A stretch of DNA of 64,000 nucleotides from Paenibacillus oralis (GCF_003863965.1 NZ_RRCN01000001.1:2862527-2926526), one strand, 5' to 3'. Shown: positions 34,276 through 43,984, counted from the first letter of the stretch. Numbers and translations are program-made. Notes: a model not told the origin generated them from the letters alone.

Positions 34276-34281
34276 TATAAT
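34276..34281 (+). promoter_or_regulatory. -10 element of the sensor kinase gene
   Basis: TATAAT at 34276-34281 with TTGTCG at 34252-34257 (18 bp spacing). This makes the ATG overlapping it (34280) unusable and supports the GTG at 34310 as the start. Confidence 0.6.
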
Positions 34282-34309
34282 GGTATTCTTCCGCCTGAGG
34301 AGGGAGAAC

Positions 34310-36010
34310 GTGGAGGCTGTAAAAGAAATCGTGTTGCAGGTGCTCATTGCCAGCTTGCCTGCGTTTTTGTTTCCGTTGTCGTATGAAAAAAGAAATTGTC
34401 ATTTACTGAAAATCGGCGCTGCTGCCAAACGTGTGCCATACGTCCAGGGATTGACGTTCACGTGCATGTTCAGCATGCTGCTCTGCGCCTTGTTCGCCTG
34501 CCGCCTGTGGGACACCGTTCCTCTTAATTTCGGAATACTGCCGCTGTTTGCGCTCATTTTATACGGCAGATTTCGGAGCGGGGCCGTCCTTGCGGCGCTT
34601 CATATTATAATCTATCCGTTGTACACAATAAACCATACCTTGGCCGAAATCGTATTGGAGACGGGGCTGCCGCTTTACCCATTTGTATTTTTAGCCTCCC
34701 GTTATTTCAAAAAGACCGGCCGCCGCGGCAAAGTTGCAATCCTTTCGCTTTGTTTCACGGGCGGCGAGCTGATGATCGGAGCATCTCCGTTCCTAACGGG
34801 GAGCTTACCGATGTTTTCGGATTTAAGCGCTTTAATTTCCACTCTTGTTAACGCAGGCGTTGCCGTAGTGGTCGGCAGTTTATTTGTCCATATGGTGGAG
34901 AATGCGCTGGAAAAAGAAAAACTCCGCGAGCGGGTTACGGAGCTCTCACGCGAATATTTCCGCGAGGCCGAGCGGCTGCAGCAGATGATGGACGCCGCGC
35001 CGCTTGGTATCGTCCTGCTGGACCAGCAAGGGTATATTATATCGATAAACAATACGTTTCTCCAGTTATACAGAATGTACCGCAACGATGACGAGGTAGC
35101 GGCGGCCCGCGAGGACCTGATCTTCCGCAAGCCGGAGGACGTCCTCCGCGGTTTGCCGATCGGCAAGCTCGCTTCCCGGGTGGAGAGCACGCTTGCGGGA
35201 AAAACCAAAACGTCCGAGCTGCTGCAAAGCGATGACTATATTTATTTTACCAGCACTACGCCGATCTTAAAAAGCCAGGAAGTCATCGGCGCCGTGGCGA
35301 TCGTCCAGGACATCACGGAACTGGAGAAGCTTCGCATGGAGCGGGGACACGTCGAACGCCTGAGCCTCGTCGGACAAATGGCGGCCGGCATTACGCATGA
35401 GCTCCGCAACCCGATGGCCGTCGTGCGCGGCTTTCTGCAGCTGATGCGGGAGAAGAGCCCGTCCAATCTGGACCATTATTACCGGATCGTGTTGGAGGAG
35501 CTCGACCGGGCCAACGGGATCATCAACGATTTTCTCTCGCTGGCGCAAAACCGCCCGGTGGAAAACGAGCAGTACAATCTGCACGACATCATCATGGAGC
35601 TGACGCCTTTATTGTGGGCGGACGCCAATTTGCGCGGACAGACGATCGAGGTCAAACTGGATGAGCAGGTGCCGGTGCTGCTGCTGAACGTGAAGGAGAT
35701 CAAGCAGCTGATCCTGAACTTGGCGCGCAACGGTATGGAAGCGATGGACGGAAAAGGGCAGCTGACGCTGGAAACGAGGCTGGGCGATTCCGGCGTGGAA
35801 CTGCTTGTTGCCGACACGGGTCCGGGAATACCGGCCGGCCAGCGGGAGAAGCTGTTCGAGCCCTTTTATACAACAAAAGAGAAGGGGACGGGGCTTGGAT
35901 TGGCCTTATGCCTCAGCATCGTCGAGCGCCACCAAGGGAAAATCAGCGTTCGCTCCGAGGAGGGGGAAGGAACGGTGTTTACGGTCTTTTTTCCGTTCGC
36001 CGAGGCGTAA
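34310..36010 (+). CDS. PAS-containing sensor histidine kinase, KinB-like
   Basis: About 566 residues. Six or so membrane segments fill residues ~8-205 (5TMR/KinB-like sensor), then a short coiled linker, a PAS domain (MMDAAPLGIVLLDQQGYIISINN), HisKA with ITHELRNPMAVVRGFLQ (phosphorylated His), and HATPase boxes ARNGMEAMDG, DTGPGIP and GTGLGLALCLSI. GTG at 34310 has AGGAGGGAG upstream. No response regulator is adjacent, as for orphan sporulation kinases that feed the Spo0 phosphorelay. A sporulation role is likely by type, not shown. Confidence 0.85.
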   Translation: MEAVKEIVLQVLIASLPAFLFPLSYEKRNCHLLKIGAAAKRVPYVQGLTFTCMFSMLLCALFACRLWDTVPLNFGILPLFALILYGRFRSGAVLAALHIIIYPLYTINHTLAEIVLETGLPLYPFVFLASRYFKKTGRRGKVAILSLCFTGGELMIGASPFLTGSLPMFSDLSALISTLVNAGVAVVVGSLFVHMVENALEKEKLRERVTELSREYFREAERLQQMMDAAPLGIVLLDQQGYIISINNTFLQLYRMYRNDDEVAAAREDLIFRKPEDVLRGLPIGKLASRVESTLAGKTKTSELLQSDDYIYFTSTTPILKSQEVIGAVAIVQDITELEKLRMERGHVERLSLVGQMAAGITHELRNPMAVVRGFLQLMREKSPSNLDHYYRIVLEELDRANGIINDFLSLAQNRPVENEQYNLHDIIMELTPLLWADANLRGQTIEVKLDEQVPVLLLNVKEIKQLILNLARNGMEAMDGKGQLTLETRLGDSGVELLVADTGPGIPAGQREKLFEPFYTTKEKGTGLGLALCLSIVERHQGKISVRSEEGEGTVFTVFFPFAEA

Positions 36011-36204
36011 GGGGGAAAACGAAAGGAATCGTTCCGATAGGGCAGCCCCCGTCAGGAACGGGCCGGCAAACGCGGGGGTAATCTTGCGCAGTGGCTTTGC
36101 TTTCCAACTTGATGAATGTATAATAGATATAATCCGGCAGCCGGGGCTACAGGTACTGCAGGCTGCGGGTGCCACTTATTTCGTATGCACAAGGAGTGAT
36201 TTGA

Positions 36205-36639
36205 ATGTCTATGTCATTTGACCAATATATGAGAGACATGGTTCAACCGATGAGAGACGAATTGACCGTACTGGGGGTTCAGGAATTGCGGACGCCGGAA
36301 GATGTTGAGGAGAAGCTGCCCGGCGCGAAAGGAACCGCTTTGGTGGTCGTGAACTCCGTCTGCGGCTGCGCGGCAGGCCAATGCCGTCCGGGCGTGGCGA
36401 AGGCGCTGCAGCACGACATGACGCCGGACCATCTGTTTACGGTGTTCGCCGGGCAGGATAAGGAAGCGACCGCCAAGGCCCGCGAATATTTCGCGCCGTA
36501 TCCGCCGTCCTCGCCTTCTATCGCGCTGATGAAGGACGGGGAATTGGTGCATTTCATCGAGCGCCATCAAATCGAAGACCGCTCGGCCGAGGAAATCGCC
36601 GCTGATCTGACCAGCGCGTTCGACCGCTTCTGCCGGTAA
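36205..36639 (+). CDS. BrxA/BrxB-family bacilliredoxin (YphP/YqiW-like)
   Basis: A 144-residue thioredoxin-fold protein with the CGC active-site motif in NSVCGCAAGQCRPG and the family C-terminal segment. Bacilliredoxins remove bacillithiol from protein cysteines. Start ATG has AAGGAGTG upstream. It stands alone between the kinase and NadE genes. The presence of the family does not by itself show that the organism makes bacillithiol. Confidence 0.92.
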   Translation: MSMSFDQYMRDMVQPMRDELTVLGVQELRTPEDVEEKLPGAKGTALVVVNSVCGCAAGQCRPGVAKALQHDMTPDHLFTVFAGQDKEATAKAREYFAPYPPSSPSIALMKDGELVHFIERHQIEDRSAEEIAADLTSAFDRFCR

Positions 36640-36684
36640 CAGACATGTTTGCAATCCGCGGCAAGGCTATCCGCCTAACGCCGC

Positions 36685-36730
36685 AACGCCCCGAGGTTCG
36701 GCTCAAATCCGTTACCGCAGGGGCGTTTTA
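36685..36730 (+). terminator. Possible terminator after the bacilliredoxin gene
   Basis: AACGCCCC and GGGGCGTT form an eight-base stem around about 27 bases, followed by only TTTTA. It lies in the nadE leader, so it could also act on nadE. Confidence 0.4.
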
Positions 36731-36752
36731 CATATAGAGTGGAGGGATGAGG

Positions 36753-37562
36753 ATGAGTTTGCAGCAGGAAATTATTGAGCGTTTGGGCGTAAAGCCCGCC
36801 ATTGACGTTGATGCGGAAATCCGGAGACGCGTCGATTTTTTGAAGGAGCATGTGAAAAGTTCGCGGACGACCGGTCTGCTGATCGCCATCAGCGGCGGCA
36901 TTGACAGCGCCGTGACGGCCGGCCTGTGTAAACAGGCGACCGATGAGCTGACCCGGGAAACCGGCCAGACTTACATGACGCTTGGCGTGTTCCAGCCTTA
37001 CGGACAGCAGGAAGACATTGAGCACAGCTACGAGGTGGCCAAGGCGTTTGGACTTGAACATACCGCAGAGACGAACATCGAGGAAGCCGTGGACGAAATC
37101 GCGCTGGAGGTAGAGCACGGCCTCAAAAATATCGGCAAATCGCGCCATCTCAGCCCGCAGGGCAAAGGCAACGTCAAAGCGCGGACGAGAATGGTGATGC
37201 AATACGCGCTCGCCTTTGAATTGAATTTGCTGGTGGTCGGCACCGATCACGCATCCGAAGCGATCACCGGCTTCTACACCAAATGGGGGGACGGCGCGGT
37301 GGACATTACGCCGCTCAGCTCCCTGAACAAGCGGCAGGTTCGCCAGCTCGCCGCCCGCCTTGGCGTGCCGCAGAGCGTGCTGGACAAAGCGCCGACCGCC
37401 GGGCTGTGGGAAGGCCAGACGGACGAGAAGGAGCTTGGGATCAGCTACGAAGACAACAGCGATTATCTGGAAGGCAAAGAGGTTGATCCGGCCATTCGGG
37501 AACGGCTGGAATCGTTCTATTTGAAAACGGAGCATAAGCGCAGTCCGATTCCGGGGATTTAA
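36753..37562 (+). CDS. nadE: NH3-dependent NAD+ synthetase
   Basis: A 269-residue enzyme of usual length for ammonia-dependent NadE. ISGGIDSAV is the PP-loop for ATP, RTRMVMQYALAFELNLLVVGTDHASEAITGFYTKWGDGAVDITPL is the deamido-NAD/ATP region, and LWEGQTDEKELGISY is the conserved C-terminal part. It makes NAD+ from deamido-NAD+, ATP and ammonia in the cytoplasm. The ATG at 36753 has GGAGGG at a good distance; the ATG at 36747 is too close. A strong terminator follows. Confidence 0.95.
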   Translation: MSLQQEIIERLGVKPAIDVDAEIRRRVDFLKEHVKSSRTTGLLIAISGGIDSAVTAGLCKQATDELTRETGQTYMTLGVFQPYGQQEDIEHSYEVAKAFGLEHTAETNIEEAVDEIALEVEHGLKNIGKSRHLSPQGKGNVKARTRMVMQYALAFELNLLVVGTDHASEAITGFYTKWGDGAVDITPLSSLNKRQVRQLAARLGVPQSVLDKAPTAGLWEGQTDEKELGISYEDNSDYLEGKEVDPAIRERLESFYLKTEHKRSPIPGI

Positions 37563-37591
37563 AGTTACCGGTCGGCCTGTGCGCTTGCAGG

Positions 37592-37647
37592 AAGCCAAGC
37601 TAAAGAGGACGAATTTAATTATAGTCCCTTTGCTTGGCTTTTTTTTT
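37592..37647 (+). terminator. Rho-independent terminator after nadE
   Basis: AAGCCAAGC-TAAAGAGGAC pairs with AGTCCCTTTGCTTGGCTT, followed by a run of eight Ts. Confidence 0.85.
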
Positions 37648-37777
37648 GCGGGCTGCATAATGCCAAAAAAATGAATCTATGCCTGCTTTGTTTCGTATGT
37701 ATACATGATAGTTGTTACAGCTGTATTAAAAACGCCAATGCAATAATGGAGAGAGAAAGAAGAGGGAGGAGTAAATT

Positions 37778-38413
37778 TTGAAAAATTTATTTACGGTTTT
37801 CGTATCCCCGGAAGCTACGTTCAAACGGGTGAAGGAGAGCAGAACGGCGTGGATTTTACCGCTTATCGTGCTGCTGGTGGCGTCGGTGATCGTTACTTAT
37901 TTGCAGATGCCGGCGATGGAGGGCGAAATGCGGAAAGCGCTGCAGCAACAGCAGTTGGACCCGGCGATGGTAGAGACGTTAATGGCGACGACTCAAGTAA
38001 CGAGTTACGTGTCGGTGGGGGTTATGTCGGTCGCCATGATTTTTGTGATGGCCCTGCTGCTCTTGCTGCTGAACCTGATCGTACGCGGGGAGGGCAAGTA
38101 CATGCAGTTCGTTTCCGTCGCCTCGTATGCGGCGCTGCCGGGCATCGTCGGCGGACTCATCACGGGCATCCTGATCCGCGTGCTTGACGTGCAGTCCGTA
38201 ACCGATATGTCGCTCAGCCTGGGGGCGTTTGTCGCCGATAAATCAAGCCAACTGTATAAACTGCTGTCGATCCTGGATCCGTTCAGCATCTGGAGCCTGA
38301 TCCTGTACGTGATCGGTTCCGCCGTCATGATGCAACGCCCGCGCAAGACGATTGCGATCTGGATTACGGCCGTTTGGCTCATTTTCACGTTAGGATCGGT
38401 ACTGCTGGTATAA
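37778..38413 (+). CDS. Yip1-domain membrane protein
   Basis: A 211-residue protein with five membrane segments. The hydrophilic N-terminus FVSPEATFKRVKESRTAW and the core FVSVASYAALPGIVGGLITGILIRVL are typical of bacterial YIP1-domain proteins. TTG start with GGGAGGAG. It begins a four-gene unit with an HlyD-type adaptor and MacB-type ABC genes; in Bacillus the YknW (Yip1), YknX, YknY, YknZ exporter has exactly this order, so this is likely the YknW counterpart that assists assembly of the exporter. Confidence 0.85.
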   Translation: MKNLFTVFVSPEATFKRVKESRTAWILPLIVLLVASVIVTYLQMPAMEGEMRKALQQQQLDPAMVETLMATTQVTSYVSVGVMSVAMIFVMALLLLLLNLIVRGEGKYMQFVSVASYAALPGIVGGLITGILIRVLDVQSVTDMSLSLGAFVADKSSQLYKLLSILDPFSIWSLILYVIGSAVMMQRPRKTIAIWITAVWLIFTLGSVLLV

Positions 38414-38445
38414 CTTGCCGAAATTATAATTACATAGGATAGGTG

Positions 38446-39513
38446 ATGGACTTGTTTCGAAAAAAATGGTTTTGGGGGGCCTTGCTCGGACTGGTCGTGA
38501 TCGTGCTGGTCGTCGTCAATATGGCCAGTTTGAATAAGGCGGCCGCGGTCAAAACGGCCGAGGTCACAGAGGGCTCGATCGTGGAGCAAATTTATACAAA
38601 CGGCACGCTGGAGCCCAAAGAAACTGCGGACGTGTATGCGCCGGTCAACGGAGTTGTCGAAGACGTTAAGGTGAAGCAGGGCGACACGGTAAAGAAGGGA
38701 CAAGCACTGCTCACTTTGTCTATGGATAAAGTCGAGGACCAGCTGGAGCAGGAGCGGATCAATCTGGAATTGACCGAGGCGGAGCGGCTGGAGGCCAAGA
38801 AGCAGCATTTTGAGGACTACAAGAAAATCAAAAACGAATCCCCGGACGGAGAAGTGGACGAGCTCGACTTATCCTCCTATGACCTGAAGATTCGCAGCAC
38901 CCGGATTACGATCGCTTCGCTGGAAAAGCAGCTCGCCGACCGGACGGTGAAGGCGACCGCGGACGGCGTCGTGACCGAAATCGCCGCCGACCCGGGGCAA
39001 CTGCTGGCCGAAGGAAGCAAAATTGCGGCGCTGGCCGATATCAGCGGCTATAAAGCGAAAGCGCGGCTGAGCGAGCTGGACGCCGGCAAGGTGTCTCAAG
39101 GCATGAAAGCCGTCGTGACGGGAGAGTCGTTTGCAGGCGTGTACGAGGGGACGATCGGCTATCTTGCGCCGGTTGCCGGAAAAACCAAAGCGGATTCGGA
39201 CGATGCCTCCGTGGAAATGACGGTGGACCTGACCAAGCCTTCGCCGGAGCTCCGCGCCGGGTACAACGTGACGTTGGAAATCGAAATTCCCGACAAAACG
39301 CGGCTGCTGGTGCCCATTGAAGCGGTGCAATATGAAGGGGAACAGGCCTTCGTGTACAAGGTTGCGGACGGGAAAGCCGTCAAGACGCCGATTACGACGG
39401 GCAAGGAGGGCGAAGAGCAGATCGAAATCGTCAGCGGCGCCGCCAAGGGCGACGTCGTCGTAACCGAAGGGGCGGATTCGCTGCGGGATGGCGATAAGGT
39501 GAAGACCTCATGA
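38446..39513 (+). CDS. Efflux adaptor protein (HlyD/RND-type), YknX-like
   Basis: A 355-residue protein with an N-terminal anchor (WFWGALLGLVVIVLVVVNMA), a barrel-sandwich half motif YAPVNGVVEDVKVKQGDTVKKGQALLTL, a helical hairpin (residues ~95-150), the returning half TVKATADGVVTEIAADPGQLLAEGSKIAAL, and beta-barrel/MP domains to the end. It links the ABC permease to the outside. The ATG at 38446 follows AGGATAGGTG. Its stop overlaps the next start (ATGA), so expression is coupled. Confidence 0.88.
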   Translation: MDLFRKKWFWGALLGLVVIVLVVVNMASLNKAAAVKTAEVTEGSIVEQIYTNGTLEPKETADVYAPVNGVVEDVKVKQGDTVKKGQALLTLSMDKVEDQLEQERINLELTEAERLEAKKQHFEDYKKIKNESPDGEVDELDLSSYDLKIRSTRITIASLEKQLADRTVKATADGVVTEIAADPGQLLAEGSKIAALADISGYKAKARLSELDAGKVSQGMKAVVTGESFAGVYEGTIGYLAPVAGKTKADSDDASVEMTVDLTKPSPELRAGYNVTLEIEIPDKTRLLVPIEAVQYEGEQAFVYKVADGKAVKTPITTGKEGEEQIEIVSGAAKGDVVVTEGADSLRDGDKVKTS

Positions 39514-40199
39514 TTACGCTAAAGGATATCACGAAGATCTACAAAAACGGCCCCTTGGAAGTACAGGCGCTGATGCCGCTGAACCTGAGCATCGAAAAGG
39601 GGGAGTTCGTGGCGATCATGGGCTCGTCCGGTTCCGGCAAATCGACGCTGATGAACATCATCGGCTGCCTGGACGTGCCGACGGCGGGAAGCTACGAATT
39701 GGACGGGCAGCAGGTTCAGGAGCTGAGCGAGGAAGAACTGGCCAAGGTGCGAAACCGGAAAATCGGCTTCGTGTTCCAGAGCTTCAACCTGCTGGCCCGC
39801 CAGACCGTGCTGCAGAACGTGACGCTGCCGCTGATGTACGCCGGGACTTCCCGCGAACAGCGAAATGCGCGGGCGCTGGAGCTGCTTGGAAAGGTCGGCC
39901 TGGCCGAGCGGGTGAAGCACCGCCCCAACGAGCTGTCCGGAGGACAGAAGCAGCGGGTGGCGATCGCCCGGGCCTTGACGATGAACGCGCCGATCCTGCT
40001 GGCCGACGAGCCTACCGGCAATCTGGATACGAAATCGTCCCACGAAATCATGGCCTTGTTCAAGGAAATCCATGCGGAGGGGACAACGATCGTCCTCGTG
40101 ACCCATGAACCCGACATCGCCGAACATGCCGAACGGATCATTACGTTTGGCGATGGCAAGGTGCTTAGCGATGTACGTAAAGGAAGTGGACGGACATGA
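39510..40199 (+). CDS. ABC transporter ATPase, MacB/LolD type, YknY-like
   Basis: A 229-residue ATPase with Walker A GSSGSGKST, Q-loop FVFQSFNLLARQTVLQNV, signature LSGGQKQRVAIARAL, Walker B ILLADEPTGNLD and H-loop VTHEPDIAEHAER. The FNLL segment is typical of MacB/LolD-type exporters. It overlaps both neighbours by four bases. Confidence 0.92.
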   Translation: MITLKDITKIYKNGPLEVQALMPLNLSIEKGEFVAIMGSSGSGKSTLMNIIGCLDVPTAGSYELDGQQVQELSEEELAKVRNRKIGFVFQSFNLLARQTVLQNVTLPLMYAGTSREQRNARALELLGKVGLAERVKHRPNELSGGQKQRVAIARALTMNAPILLADEPTGNLDTKSSHEIMALFKEIHAEGTTIVLVTHEPDIAEHAERIITFGDGKVLSDVRKGSGRT

Positions 40200-41395
40200 G
40201 CATTTGGGAGAGCATCCTTGTCGCGTTGGACAATCTGCGGATGAACAAGCTCCGTTCCTTCCTGACGATGATCGGCATCGTGTTTGGCGTCGCCGCCGTC
40301 GTAACGGTCGTTTCGATCGGGCAGGCCGGACAAACCTCGATCATGTCGGAAGTTTCGAACTATGAGGACGGGTACTTGGTCATTTATCCGAGTTATATGA
40401 ATGGAGAGCCTGACGACAATGTTTATATTCGGCAGCGGGAGCTGGCGGAAATCCGCAAGCTTCCGGGGGTTCGTTATGTAGCGGCCTCGGCCTCGTATTA
40501 CACGACCGCCAAATTTAAGAAGGAAGATTTGCGTTTTAGCATTACCGCAACAACTTCGGAGACGCCTAAATTGCAAAAAATCGATCTGGTTGCGGGCCGG
40601 TTCTTTAACGCGCAGGAAGAGCGGGCGCGGCAGAAAGTGATCGTGATCGATGCGAAATACGCGGAGAAGGCTTACGGTTCCCCCCAAGGGGCGATCGGCC
40701 GGAAATTGACGTTATCCTCCGGCGTACATCGGGTCGTCGGTGTTTATAAGCAGCAGGAGAGCCTTATGAGCGGCATGAATGGGGAGTTGTATCCGGCATA
40801 TGCCCCGATCACTACGATGCCTGCCGATAAAGAAGAATTTAAAGACCGTCTGAGTTCGATCGAGGTGCTGCCGACTTCTCCCGACCGCACGGACGAGACG
40901 ATCGAAACGATCAAATCGTGGCTTGCCGAACGCAAAAACGTTAAGCCGGACGCGTACATTTCGCAAACGGCCAAAGAGGCCGAGCAGATGGTGGCCAGCA
41001 CGTTTTCGATATTGCAGACGATCATCGGCTCGATCGCCGGCATTTCCCTGCTGGTCGGCGGGATCGGCGTCATGAACATCATGCTTGTGTCGGTCACCGA
41101 ACGGACGCGGGAGATCGGGATCCGCAAAGCGATCGGCGCGACGCCGGGCACCATCATGCTGCAGTTTATGATCGAAGCGGTGATATTGTCGTTTATCGGC
41201 GGGACGATGGGAGCGCTGCTGGGGCTTTTTGCCGCTTTCGTATTTTCCTTGATATCGGGTTGGCCCTTTGTCGTCTCGGTCTGGGCGATGGCGCTGGCTT
41301 TTGGATTTTCGGCGGCGGTCGGCATTTTCTTCGGCTTGTACCCGGCCAACAAGGCGTCCAAGCTGCATCCGATCGAGTCGCTGCGTTATGAGTAA
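40196..41395 (+). CDS. ABC transporter permease, MacB/FtsX type, YknZ-like
   Basis: A 399-residue permease: first helix near residue 20 (LRSFLTMIGIVFGVAAVVTVV), a large extracellular MacB_PCD domain (about 45-270), then three helices with GGIGVMNIMLVSVTERTREIGIRKAIGA, the FtsX/MacB signature. With the ATPase and adaptor it forms a mechanotransmission-type exporter. In B. subtilis the homologous YknWXYZ protects against the SdpC toxin; the substrate here is inferred only by this analogy. Confidence 0.92.
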   Translation: MSIWESILVALDNLRMNKLRSFLTMIGIVFGVAAVVTVVSIGQAGQTSIMSEVSNYEDGYLVIYPSYMNGEPDDNVYIRQRELAEIRKLPGVRYVAASASYYTTAKFKKEDLRFSITATTSETPKLQKIDLVAGRFFNAQEERARQKVIVIDAKYAEKAYGSPQGAIGRKLTLSSGVHRVVGVYKQQESLMSGMNGELYPAYAPITTMPADKEEFKDRLSSIEVLPTSPDRTDETIETIKSWLAERKNVKPDAYISQTAKEAEQMVASTFSILQTIIGSIAGISLLVGGIGVMNIMLVSVTERTREIGIRKAIGATPGTIMLQFMIEAVILSFIGGTMGALLGLFAAFVFSLISGWPFVVSVWAMALAFGFSAAVGIFFGLYPANKASKLHPIESLRYE

Positions 41396-41414
41396 TGTTT
41401 TACCGGCAAGAAGC

Positions 41415-41465
41415 AAGCCCTTTTGCCTTCCGGATAACGGGGGAGCAAAAGGGCTTCATTTTATT
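41415..41465 (+). terminator. Rho-independent terminator of the Yip1/MacB-type operon
   Basis: AAGCCCTTTTGC and GCAAAAGGGCTT form perfect 12-base arms, followed by CATTTTATT. The end overlaps the 3' end of the convergent exonuclease gene. Confidence 0.85.
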
Positions 41466-42069
41466 GTCGGACTTTTTGCTGTTTTTTTGGCAAAGCTTTA
41501 AAAGGAGTGTAACCGCCCGCATGCATCGTTCCAGGATTGTAACCTTGACTAATGGCAAGCTGGAGCGGGTCGGCCTGCTGTTGTTGCTCCATTAATTTTA
41601 ATAAAATATAAGCGGATGCTCTGGCGTCATCCAGTGCATCATGATGATTGAAGCTGATGCCGAAATGCTCGGAGATGATATTTAGTTTATGGGAAGGCAA
41701 TTCTCGAAGCATCGTTTTTCCAATGCGGTATGTACATAAGTACTGAAAATCAGGATAACACAATTCCCCGGCATCCAGACAATAGCGCAGCACGCTTATA
41801 TCAAAAACGGCATTATGGGCCACGACGATCTCTCCTTGAAGCAGCGGCTCCACAATTGGCCAAAGTTCTGCAAATGTCGGTTGTCCCTCCACCATGGCAG
41901 GAGTAATTCCATGAATCGCGATATTCATCCTATCAAACGGCTGAAGCGGATCGATCAACCAGGTATGTTCCCCCGTAACCACTCCATTTCTAACTTGAAC
42001 CAGCCCAAGGGAACAGGCGCTTGAACGGCTTGTATTGGCGGTCTCAAAATCAATGGCTGTAAAATTCAC
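41461..42069 (-). CDS. 3'-5' exonuclease of the DnaQ/DEDD family
   Basis: A 202-residue protein. Exo I motif FTAIDFETAN (Asp, Glu), Exo II VVAHNAVFDISVL (Asp) and Exo III NHHDALDDARASAYIL (His, Asp) are all present, giving a DEDDh nuclease. Length and the N-terminal position of Exo I match the PolC-epsilon-like stand-alone exonucleases such as YhaM/DinG-like proofreaders. The GTG start has GGGGGGA upstream. The last ~35 residues (QQQQADPLQLAISQGYNPG) are not part of the core. Confidence 0.9.
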   Translation of the reverse strand: MNFTAIDFETANTSRSSACSLGLVQVRNGVVTGEHTWLIDPLQPFDRMNIAIHGITPAMVEGQPTFAELWPIVEPLLQGEIVVAHNAVFDISVLRYCLDAGELCYPDFQYLCTYRIGKTMLRELPSHKLNIISEHFGISFNHHDALDDARASAYILLKLMEQQQQADPLQLAISQGYNPGTMHAGGYTPFKALPKKQQKVRQ

Positions 42070-42156
42070 CGGTAAATCCCCCCTATTAATCAGGTATATC
42101 AGACTTTACTTAAATAGTATAGGAGGCAAATAGAATGTACGCTATGAGGATAAGAA

Positions 42157-42816
42157 CTAGCGGCGCCTTACTTTTCGCGCCAGCCAGTTGCCAAGTGATT
42201 GCAGCCCCTGAACGAACAGAACGAGCACGATGACCGTAGCCACCATCACCACATCGTCAAAACGTTGGTATCCGTATGAAATGGCCAGATCCCCAACACC
42301 GCCTCCGCCAACCGTTCCGGCCATCGCGGTTGCGCCGATCAGTCCGACCGTAGCGGTGGTCAGGCTTAAAATAAGCGAACCAAACGCTTCCGGCAGCAGA
42401 AAATGCCAGATGACCTGCGCAGGCGTCGCCCCCATGGCTTCCGCCGCTTCCAAAATGCCTGGATTTACTTCCAGCAGCGAGTTTTCCACCAGCCGCGCAA
42501 TATACGGGGCAATATAAATGATCAGCGGAACGATGGCCGCGTTCGTGCCGATGGAAGTTTGGACGATCGCCCGGGTCAACGGGATGATCGCTACCAGCAA
42601 AATGATGAACGGCAGCGAACGGACGATATTGATGATCGGATTAAGCAGCGAGTAAACGGCTTTGTTTTCCAGCAAACCTCCGGGCCGCGTTACCACCAGC
42701 AAAATGCCCAGCGGGATGCCAAGCAATGCCCCCAGCAGCAGGGAGACGCTGACCATATAGATCGTTTCATAAATGGCTTGCATAAATTGGTCGAGGGTAA
42801 TGGTTGTACTTAACAT
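42157..42816 (-). CDS. metI: Methionine-type ABC transporter permease
   Basis: A 219-residue permease with five helices. IRSLPFIILLVAIIPLTR and LLEVNPGILEAAEAMGATPAQVIWHFLLPEA (EAA coupling loop) are typical of MetI. It overlaps the MetN stop by seven bases, so it is translationally coupled. The substrate-binding protein gene is not downstream as usual but across the divergent promoter region at 45098. Confidence 0.93.
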   Translation of the reverse strand: MLSTTITLDQFMQAIYETIYMVSVSLLLGALLGIPLGILLVVTRPGGLLENKAVYSLLNPIINIVRSLPFIILLVAIIPLTRAIVQTSIGTNAAIVPLIIYIAPYIARLVENSLLEVNPGILEAAEAMGATPAQVIWHFLLPEAFGSLILSLTTATVGLIGATAMAGTVGGGGVGDLAISYGYQRFDDVVMVATVIVLVLFVQGLQSLGNWLARKVRRR

Positions 42817-43874
42817 ACGATATCGGTCACCTCCTGGATTTGAACGCCTTGCGCATGAAGGAAACAGGCCGCTTCATCAATGGTGCGGGAAGGTCCTTGG
42901 AGCTGCAGGATCATGCTCCCCAACGTCGTGTCTTGAATTTCGGAGGTCGAGGCAAACAATATATTTACTTCCACTTCGGCAAACTGGCGGATCAGCCTGC
43001 TGACAATCGGCGAGGAAGCGGCGGCTCCGACGAATCCCAGCTTAAACAAGCGGTATTTCTCCGCTTTTTGGCTAAGGCTTATTTTTACGCTTTGCGGCAG
43101 GCGGTCGTGAATGACCGTCTGCACGAAGCTGCGGGTCGTCGCGTGCTGCGGGCTGCCAAACACGTCAAGTACGGTGCCTTGTTCAACGATCCGGCCGGCT
43201 TCCATAACGGCAACGCGGTTGCAAATTTCCTGAATGACGGCCATTTCATGCGTAATAATCATGATCGTAATTTGGTATTCGGCATTGATTCGTTTGAGCA
43301 GTTGCAAAATCGCTTGCGTTGTTTGCGGGTCCAGCGCCGAGGTCGGTTCGTCGCACAGCAAAATGGACGGATTGGAGGCCAGCGCGCGGGCGATGCCGAC
43401 CCGCTGTTTTTGGCCGCCCGACAATTCGTTTGGGTAACTTGCGGCTTTGTCGCCAAGACCGACGAATTCCAGCAGTTCGCTGACCCGTTCCCGGATCTCC
43501 TGCTTCGGTTTTTTTTGCAGGACGAGCGGAATGGCCACGTTATGGTAAACCGTTTTAGACTCCAGCAAATTAAAATGCTGAAATATCATGCCGATCCGTT
43601 TCTTCAAAGCCCGCAATTGCTCGGTATTTAAGGAATCAAGCGGCTGTCCTTCAACAAATACTTGCCCGCTGGTGGGCCTTTCCAGGCAATTGACCAAGCG
43701 GACCAGCGTGCTTTTCCCCGCTCCGCTGTAGCCGATTACGCCGAAAATATCCCCTTTTTCAACGGTTAAGCTAACTCCTTGCAGCGCGGTGCTGGAAATT
43801 CCTTTACGTTCAAAAACCTTATAAACATCTCTGATCTCAATCGTTTGCAGTCCTGCCAATGCTTTTTGAATCAT
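42810..43874 (-). CDS. metN: Methionine-type ABC transporter ATPase with NIL domain
   Basis: A 354-residue ATPase of usual MetN length. Walker A is GYSGAGKST, signature LSGGQKQRVGIARAL, Walker B SILLCDEPTSALDPQT and H-loop THEMAVIQEICNRVAVMEAGRIVEQG. The last ~85 residues form the NIL domain that senses bound methionine and inhibits transport. GGAGGG precedes the ATG. No S-box riboswitch is visible upstream, unlike many Firmicute metNPQ operons. It is divergent from the UroD-like gene. Confidence 0.93.
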   Translation of the reverse strand: MIQKALAGLQTIEIRDVYKVFERKGISSTALQGVSLTVEKGDIFGVIGYSGAGKSTLVRLVNCLERPTSGQVFVEGQPLDSLNTEQLRALKKRIGMIFQHFNLLESKTVYHNVAIPLVLQKKPKQEIRERVSELLEFVGLGDKAASYPNELSGGQKQRVGIARALASNPSILLCDEPTSALDPQTTQAILQLLKRINAEYQITIMIITHEMAVIQEICNRVAVMEAGRIVEQGTVLDVFGSPQHATTRSFVQTVIHDRLPQSVKISLSQKAEKYRLFKLGFVGAAASSPIVSRLIRQFAEVEVNILFASTSEIQDTTLGSMILQLQGPSRTIDEAACFLHAQGVQIQEVTDIVC

Positions 43875-43984
43875 TTAGCGCCCTCCAGATTCCATGATGC
43901 TTGTATGTATACTTTTCCGATGAACTTTATAGTATTTTTAAAAATATAACGCCATGAATTAAGCGAAGTCAATTAAAAATCACA